Shown here: positions 6,112-9,245 of the stretch, piece after piece
Layout: each line of letters begins with the position of its first letter
How positions within the stretch are numbered: the stretch's first letter is position 1
Assembly (NCBI GenBank): GCA_963847735.1
Contig: CAWKAV010000033.1
Coordinates: 1-9,245 of the forward strand
Length of the DNA stretch: 9,245 bases
From: CAWKAV01 sp963847735
GTDB lineage: Bacteria; Desulfobacterota; Desulfuromonadia; Desulfuromonadales; BM103
Direction: 5' to 3'
Notes under the pieces: model-generated
Databases searched by the model: none
The model's input: only the letters and a program-made list of their open reading frames with translations
Told to the model about the DNA's origin: nothing
Position numbers and translations under genes: made by a program

Positions 6112-6909
6112 ATGAATCAGCGTCAGCAGGAAATTCTACTCCTGGTTCAGCAACAGGGATTTGTGGCAATCGAAACCCTGGCGCAAAACTTCCAGGTAAC
6201 TCCTCAAACAATCCGCCGCGACATCAACACCCTCTGTGAAAAACAGTTGCTTACCCGCTTCCACGGCGGCGCCGGGCCTTCATCCAGTGTTGAAAACCTT
6301 GCATACTCAACGCGCCAAGTCATGCATCTGGCGGAAAAACGCGGCATCGCTCAATTGACTGCGCAGCATGTCCCTGACCGGGCATCAATCTTCATCAATA
6401 TCGGCACAACGACAGAAGAAGTTGCCAAGGCACTTAAGAACCATAGCAACTTGCGGGTTATCACCAACAACCTGAATGTCGCCTCTATTCTGCGCTGCAA
6501 TCCCAGCTTCGAGATCATTATAGCAGGCGGATCGGTACGTCAAAGGGATGGCGGAATTACCGGCGAGGCCACCCTTGATTTTATCCGTCAATTTAAGGTC
6601 GATTTCGGCATTATCGGTATCTCCTGCATTGACGTCGACGGGGCCTTGCTCGATTACGACTATCATGAGGTCCGTGTTGCACAGGCCATTATCGAAAATT
6701 CCAGAAAAGTCTTTCTGGTCGCAGATCATAGCAAGTTCGACCGCTACGCCATGGTCAGACTTGGCAGCATAACGCAGGTTGACGCGCTCTTTACCGACCA
6801 ACCTCCACCCCTGCACCTTGTTGCTATTCTTAAAGAAGCTGGCGTAGACCTGCATGTGACCGATTCGTCCACTGTCACGAAAAACCATTTAACTGAAGTA
6901 TCTAACTAA
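6112..6909 (+). CDS. glpR: Glycerol-3-phosphate regulon repressor GlpR (DeoR family)
   Basis: This 265-residue DeoR-family regulator has an N-terminal winged helix-turn-helix (residues 1-55, recognition region VTPQTIRRDINTL at 29-41) followed by HGGA at 51-54. The C-terminal DeoR sensor domain has the sugar-phosphate-binding features INIGTTTEEVA (95-105), TNNLNVA (118-124), DGGITGEATLDF (146-157) and DHSKF (205-209). Stretches such as DGGI-GEATLDFI and DYHEVR are almost identical to E. coli GlpR, which is released from DNA by G3P. It should therefore repress both the glpK operon and its own operon. The ATG at 6112 places the HTH at the expected position, but the ribosome-binding site is weak (CTGGACTCTGG), as is common for repressors. 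The gene ends 13 bases before glpS and is probably co-transcribed with the transporter. Confidence 0.95.
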   Translation: MNQRQQEILLLVQQQGFVAIETLAQNFQVTPQTIRRDINTLCEKQLLTRFHGGAGPSSSVENLAYSTRQVMHLAEKRGIAQLTAQHVPDRASIFINIGTTTEEVAKALKNHSNLRVITNNLNVASILRCNPSFEIIIAGGSVRQRDGGITGEATLDFIRQFKVDFGIIGISCIDVDGALLDYDYHEVRVAQAIIENSRKVFLVADHSKFDRYAMVRLGSITQVDALFTDQPPPLHLVAILKEAGVDLHVTDSSTVTKNHLTEVSN

Positions 6910-6922
6910 GGGAAGCTGCTAA

Positions 6923-8017
6923 ATGGCAATGGTTATTGAGAACGTCACAAAAATGGTCGGTAATGCATGCCATATCAATGATATTTCGCTACAGCTTGAA
7001 CCGGGAACTTTCAACATCCTGCTCGGACGGACCCTCTCGGGGAAAACCACCCTGATGCGACTGATGGCCGGACTCGACAAACCGACGAAAGGGCGCATTC
7101 TGATGAATGGTCAGGATTTGACCGGTATGTCGGTGCGCAAACGCGACGTGGCCATGGTTTATCAGCAGTTCATCAATTATCCCTCGATGACCGTTTACAA
7201 AAACATTGCCTCCCCCTTGCGCCTTGCCAAGGCCTCCGAACCGGAAATTGACCGTAGAGTCCGTGAAGTTGCCGAGATGTTACATATTGAAAAGCTGCTC
7301 GATCGCTTGCCGGCAGAACTCTCGGGCGGTCAGCAGCAACGTACCGCTATTGCCCGAGCGCTGGTCAAGGATGCCGAGCTATTACTGTTAGATGAACCGC
7401 TGGTCAATCTTGACTATAAATTGCGTGAAGAGCTGCGCACGGAGATGCGCGAAATATTCAAGCGCCGCCAATCTATTGTGGTTTACGCCACGACCGAACC
7501 CACTGAAGCCTTGGCATTAGGAGGCAATACCGCCGTGCTGTTTGAGGGCCGACTCGAGCAGTTCGGTCAGACAGTCGATGTCTATCAACATCCACAATCA
7601 ACTCGCATTGCTCAAGCTTTTAGTGATCCGGCCATGAATATCGTCTCCGGGAGCGTTGATGCTGACAGTCTTCAACTGGGTGACGCCCGCCAGGTCCCGT
7701 TACAGGGCCATCTGAGTGGATTGAGCCCCGGCAACTACCGTTTCGGGATGCGCGCCAATCATCTGCAACTTGAGCGCAAAATCGCCACAGACATCGGATT
7801 TAACACGAGAATAAATCTCGCAGAGATCAGCGGTTCGGAGACCTTTGTTCACGTCACTCACAATGAAGATCACTGGACAGTCCAGAAACAGGGAATTCAT
7901 AACTATAAGATGGAAGAGCAGGTTCAGGTGTATGTCGACCCGGCGCGGCTATACGTCTTCGATCTCGACGGTCACCTGGTTGCTGCTCCTGGTGTTCTCC
8001 CGACAAGTCTGACTTAA
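6923..8017 (+). CDS. glpS: Glycerol ABC transporter ATP-binding protein GlpS
   Basis: A 364-residue ATPase of the sugar-importer (UgpC/MalK-like) class with a C-terminal regulatory OB-fold extension. Walker A is GRTLSGKTT (35-43), with an unusual middle but intact G-x4-GKT. The Q-loop glutamine is at 81/82, the signature LSGGQ at 133-137, Walker B LLLLDE at 153-158 and the D-loop NLD at 162-164. The H-loop is non-canonical: where most family members have THDQxEA, this protein has Thr190-Thr191-Glu192-Pro193-Thr-Glu-Ala, so the switch histidine is Thr. Two different ATPases in tandem next to glpR and glpK point to the GlpSTPQV glycerol importer, with GlpS and GlpT as a cytoplasmic heterodimer. 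ATG 6923 has AAGGGA upstream; the ATG at 6929 is an alternative. Confidence 0.9.
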   Translation: MAMVIENVTKMVGNACHINDISLQLEPGTFNILLGRTLSGKTTLMRLMAGLDKPTKGRILMNGQDLTGMSVRKRDVAMVYQQFINYPSMTVYKNIASPLRLAKASEPEIDRRVREVAEMLHIEKLLDRLPAELSGGQQQRTAIARALVKDAELLLLDEPLVNLDYKLREELRTEMREIFKRRQSIVVYATTEPTEALALGGNTAVLFEGRLEQFGQTVDVYQHPQSTRIAQAFSDPAMNIVSGSVDADSLQLGDARQVPLQGHLSGLSPGNYRFGMRANHLQLERKIATDIGFNTRINLAEISGSETFVHVTHNEDHWTVQKQGIHNYKMEEQVQVYVDPARLYVFDLDGHLVAAPGVLPTSLT

Positions 8018-8028
8018 AGGCAGCATTC

Positions 8029-9141
8029 ATGGCACGCATTGACCTCAAACAAGTGGCTCATTCCTATCGCCGCAACCCGACCAGTGCAGGTGATTATGCA
8101 CTGCACAAAATGGATCTTATCTGGGAAGACGGCCGCGCCTATGCCCTGCTCGGTCCATCCGGGTGCGGCAAAACCACGCTGTTGAATATTATTTCCGGGC
8201 TGCTGCGCCCGTCTGAAGGGCAAGTTCTTTTTGATGGAAAAGATATCTCTGCCAAGTCGCCTCAGGAACGTAATATCGCGCAGGTTTTCCAGTTTCCAGT
8301 CATTTATGACACCATGAGTGTTTTCGACAATCTGGCCTTCCCATTGCGCAACCGTAAAAACCCAGTGGCCGAAATCCGCAAACGGGTCGAAGAAGTCGCC
8401 GAGATGCTCGAATTGCAGGATGACCTGCACAAGCGTGCCGCCAACCTGAGCGCCGATGCCAAGCAGAAAATCTCCCTCGGCCGTGGCCTGGTGCGCAGCG
8501 ATGTCGCCGCCATCCTGTTCGACGAACCGCTCACGGTGATCGACCCGCATCTGAAATTACTCCTGCGGCGCAAATTGAAGCAAATCCACGCCCGCTTCAA
8601 GTTGACCATGGTCTACGTCACTCACGACCAACTCGAGGCGTTGACCTTTGCCGACCAGGTTGTCGTCATGAACGAAGGCCAGGTCCTGCAGATCGGTACG
8701 CCGCAGGACCTGTTCGAAAATCCCCAGCACACATTTGTCGGCTATTTCATCGGCAGCCCGGGTATGAATTTTATGCCTTGCCGGTTGGAGAGAGGCGCGC
8801 TCACCGTCGGGGCCCTGCGCTTTCAGGTCTCCTCCGGCGCCGAAAATCTGCAGGGCACTCTACAACTGGGGATTCGTCCGGAGTTCCTGCAACTGCACAA
8901 CGAGATGACCCGGGGGGCACACAAGGTGGCTGTCAGTACCGTGGAGGACCTGGGGAATTGCATGATCGTGACGGTCCGGTTCGCCGGGCAAACTCTCAAG
9001 GTCAAGATTCCGGAAGGGCAGTCGGCTCCTCCGGACGTCGGCTATCTGACTTTCCCCCCCGAATGGCTGCGGGTTTACGCCGACGGCATACTGATTGAGA
9101 CCCGCTTGCAAGCTCAGACAGGTGAGGAGGCGGCACAATGA
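8029..9141 (+). CDS. glpT: Glycerol ABC transporter ATP-binding protein GlpT (not the GlpT antiporter)
   Basis: A 370-residue ATPase, partner of GlpS. Walker A is a textbook GPSGCGKTT (42-50), the Q-loop Gln is at 88, Walker B ILFDE at 162-166, the D-loop around 170-172, and the H-loop THDQLEA carries His199. The signature is degenerate: LSADAKQK (140-147) replaces LSGGQQQR, losing both glycines that contact ATP in the opposing subunit. The C-terminal third is the MalK-type OB-fold region (GIRPEFLQL and PPEWLRVYADG). It lies 11 bases after glpS with AAAGG as ribosome-binding site, and its stop overlaps the glpP start (ATGA). The name follows the rhizobial glycerol transporter and differs from the E. 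coli G3P antiporter of the same symbol. Confidence 0.9.
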   Translation: MARIDLKQVAHSYRRNPTSAGDYALHKMDLIWEDGRAYALLGPSGCGKTTLLNIISGLLRPSEGQVLFDGKDISAKSPQERNIAQVFQFPVIYDTMSVFDNLAFPLRNRKNPVAEIRKRVEEVAEMLELQDDLHKRAANLSADAKQKISLGRGLVRSDVAAILFDEPLTVIDPHLKLLLRRKLKQIHARFKLTMVYVTHDQLEALTFADQVVVMNEGQVLQIGTPQDLFENPQHTFVGYFIGSPGMNFMPCRLERGALTVGALRFQVSSGAENLQGTLQLGIRPEFLQLHNEMTRGAHKVAVSTVEDLGNCMIVTVRFAGQTLKVKIPEGQSAPPDVGYLTFPPEWLRVYADGILIETRLQAQTGEEAAQ

Positions 9142-9245
9142 ACAAGTGGGAAGACAACAAGGCCTGGCTCATGGTCATCCCGGTGTTCCTGGTCGTGGCC
9201 GTTTCCGCCATCCTGCCACTGATGACGGTGGTGAACTATTCCATT
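9138..9245 (+). CDS. glpP: Glycerol ABC transporter permease GlpP (N-terminal part, cut by the window edge)
   Basis: Only the first 36 residues are visible. A short charged N-terminus (MNKWEDNKAW) is followed by a hydrophobic first membrane segment at about residues 10-32, then NYS. This is the usual start of a MalF/UgpA-type sugar-importer permease, with the typical LPLMTVVNYS stretch ending the first helix. The ATG overlaps the glpT stop and has a strong GAGGAGG ribosome-binding site. Further genes expected beyond the edge are a second permease (GlpQ) and a periplasmic glycerol-binding protein (GlpV). Confidence 0.85.
   Translation, partial: MNKWEDNKAWLMVIPVFLVVAVSAILPLMTVVNYSI

Noticed and set aside
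7480..7520. GlpS H-loop change as a sequencing error
   Set aside because: The frame is intact, several neighbouring residues differ together (TTEPTEA), and GlpT shows the complementary defect, so a simple error is unlikely.
6923..8017. Identification as UgpC or MalK (G3P or maltose importer ATPase)
   Set aside because: The H-loop change, the second dissimilar ATPase directly behind it and the glpR/glpK context fit the glycerol GlpST pair better than a single-ATPase system.
8014..8550. 178-residue open frame on the minus strand
   Set aside because: It is antisense to glpT, where Walker A and other ABC motifs are on the plus strand; no ribosome-binding site or known motif.
1..9245. CRISPR array, insertion sequence or transposase gene
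   Set aside because: No regularly spaced repeats, no terminal inverted repeats with target duplications and no transposase motifs were seen; the inverted repeats at 394-416 and 444-477 are too weak.

Overview
The window is a divergently arranged glycerol uptake and catabolism locus from a Gram-negative bacterium. GC content is moderate to high, and genes are tightly packed with clear Shine-Dalgarno sites. It pairs a proteobacterial glycerol ABC importer with an anaerobe-type glycerol-3-phosphate (G3P) oxidising flavoprotein module. My guess is an anaerobic deltaproteobacterium (Desulfuromonadales-like); this is inference only, as the window holds no phylogenetic marker.

Left edge (1-495): a decayed remnant of a short-chain dehydrogenase/reductase (SDR) gene, about 76% identical at protein level to the intact SDR 3.5 kb away. 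It lies next to a short tRNA-3'-end-like sequence and unrecognised DNA. No complete gene is visible here.

Leftward operon (5907 to 496, minus strand): glpK (glycerol kinase), an SDR, a GlpA-like FAD G3P dehydrogenase with a C-terminal [2Fe-2S] domain, a second FAD/NAD-binding oxidoreductase, and a small Cys-rich DUF1667 protein. The last four genes overlap, abut or lie 14 bases apart, which suggests translational coupling.

Divergent promoter region (5908-6111): about 200 bases with candidate sigma-70 promoters in both directions and GlpR-like operator half-sites in both promoter spacers.

Rightward operon (6112 to the right edge, plus strand): glpR (DeoR-family repressor), glpS and glpT (two different ABC ATPases) and the start of glpP (permease, cut by the window). 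The layout matches the GlpSTPQV glycerol ABC transporters described in rhizobia.

Proposed working: glycerol enters through the ABC importer and GlpK phosphorylates it. The flavoprotein/Fe-S module then oxidises G3P to dihydroxyacetone phosphate, and GlpR represses both operons until G3P accumulates. The most notable molecular feature is the complementary degeneracy of the two ATPases: GlpS lacks the H-loop histidine and GlpT lacks the LSGGQ signature, so the pair should form one canonical and one degenerate ATP site.
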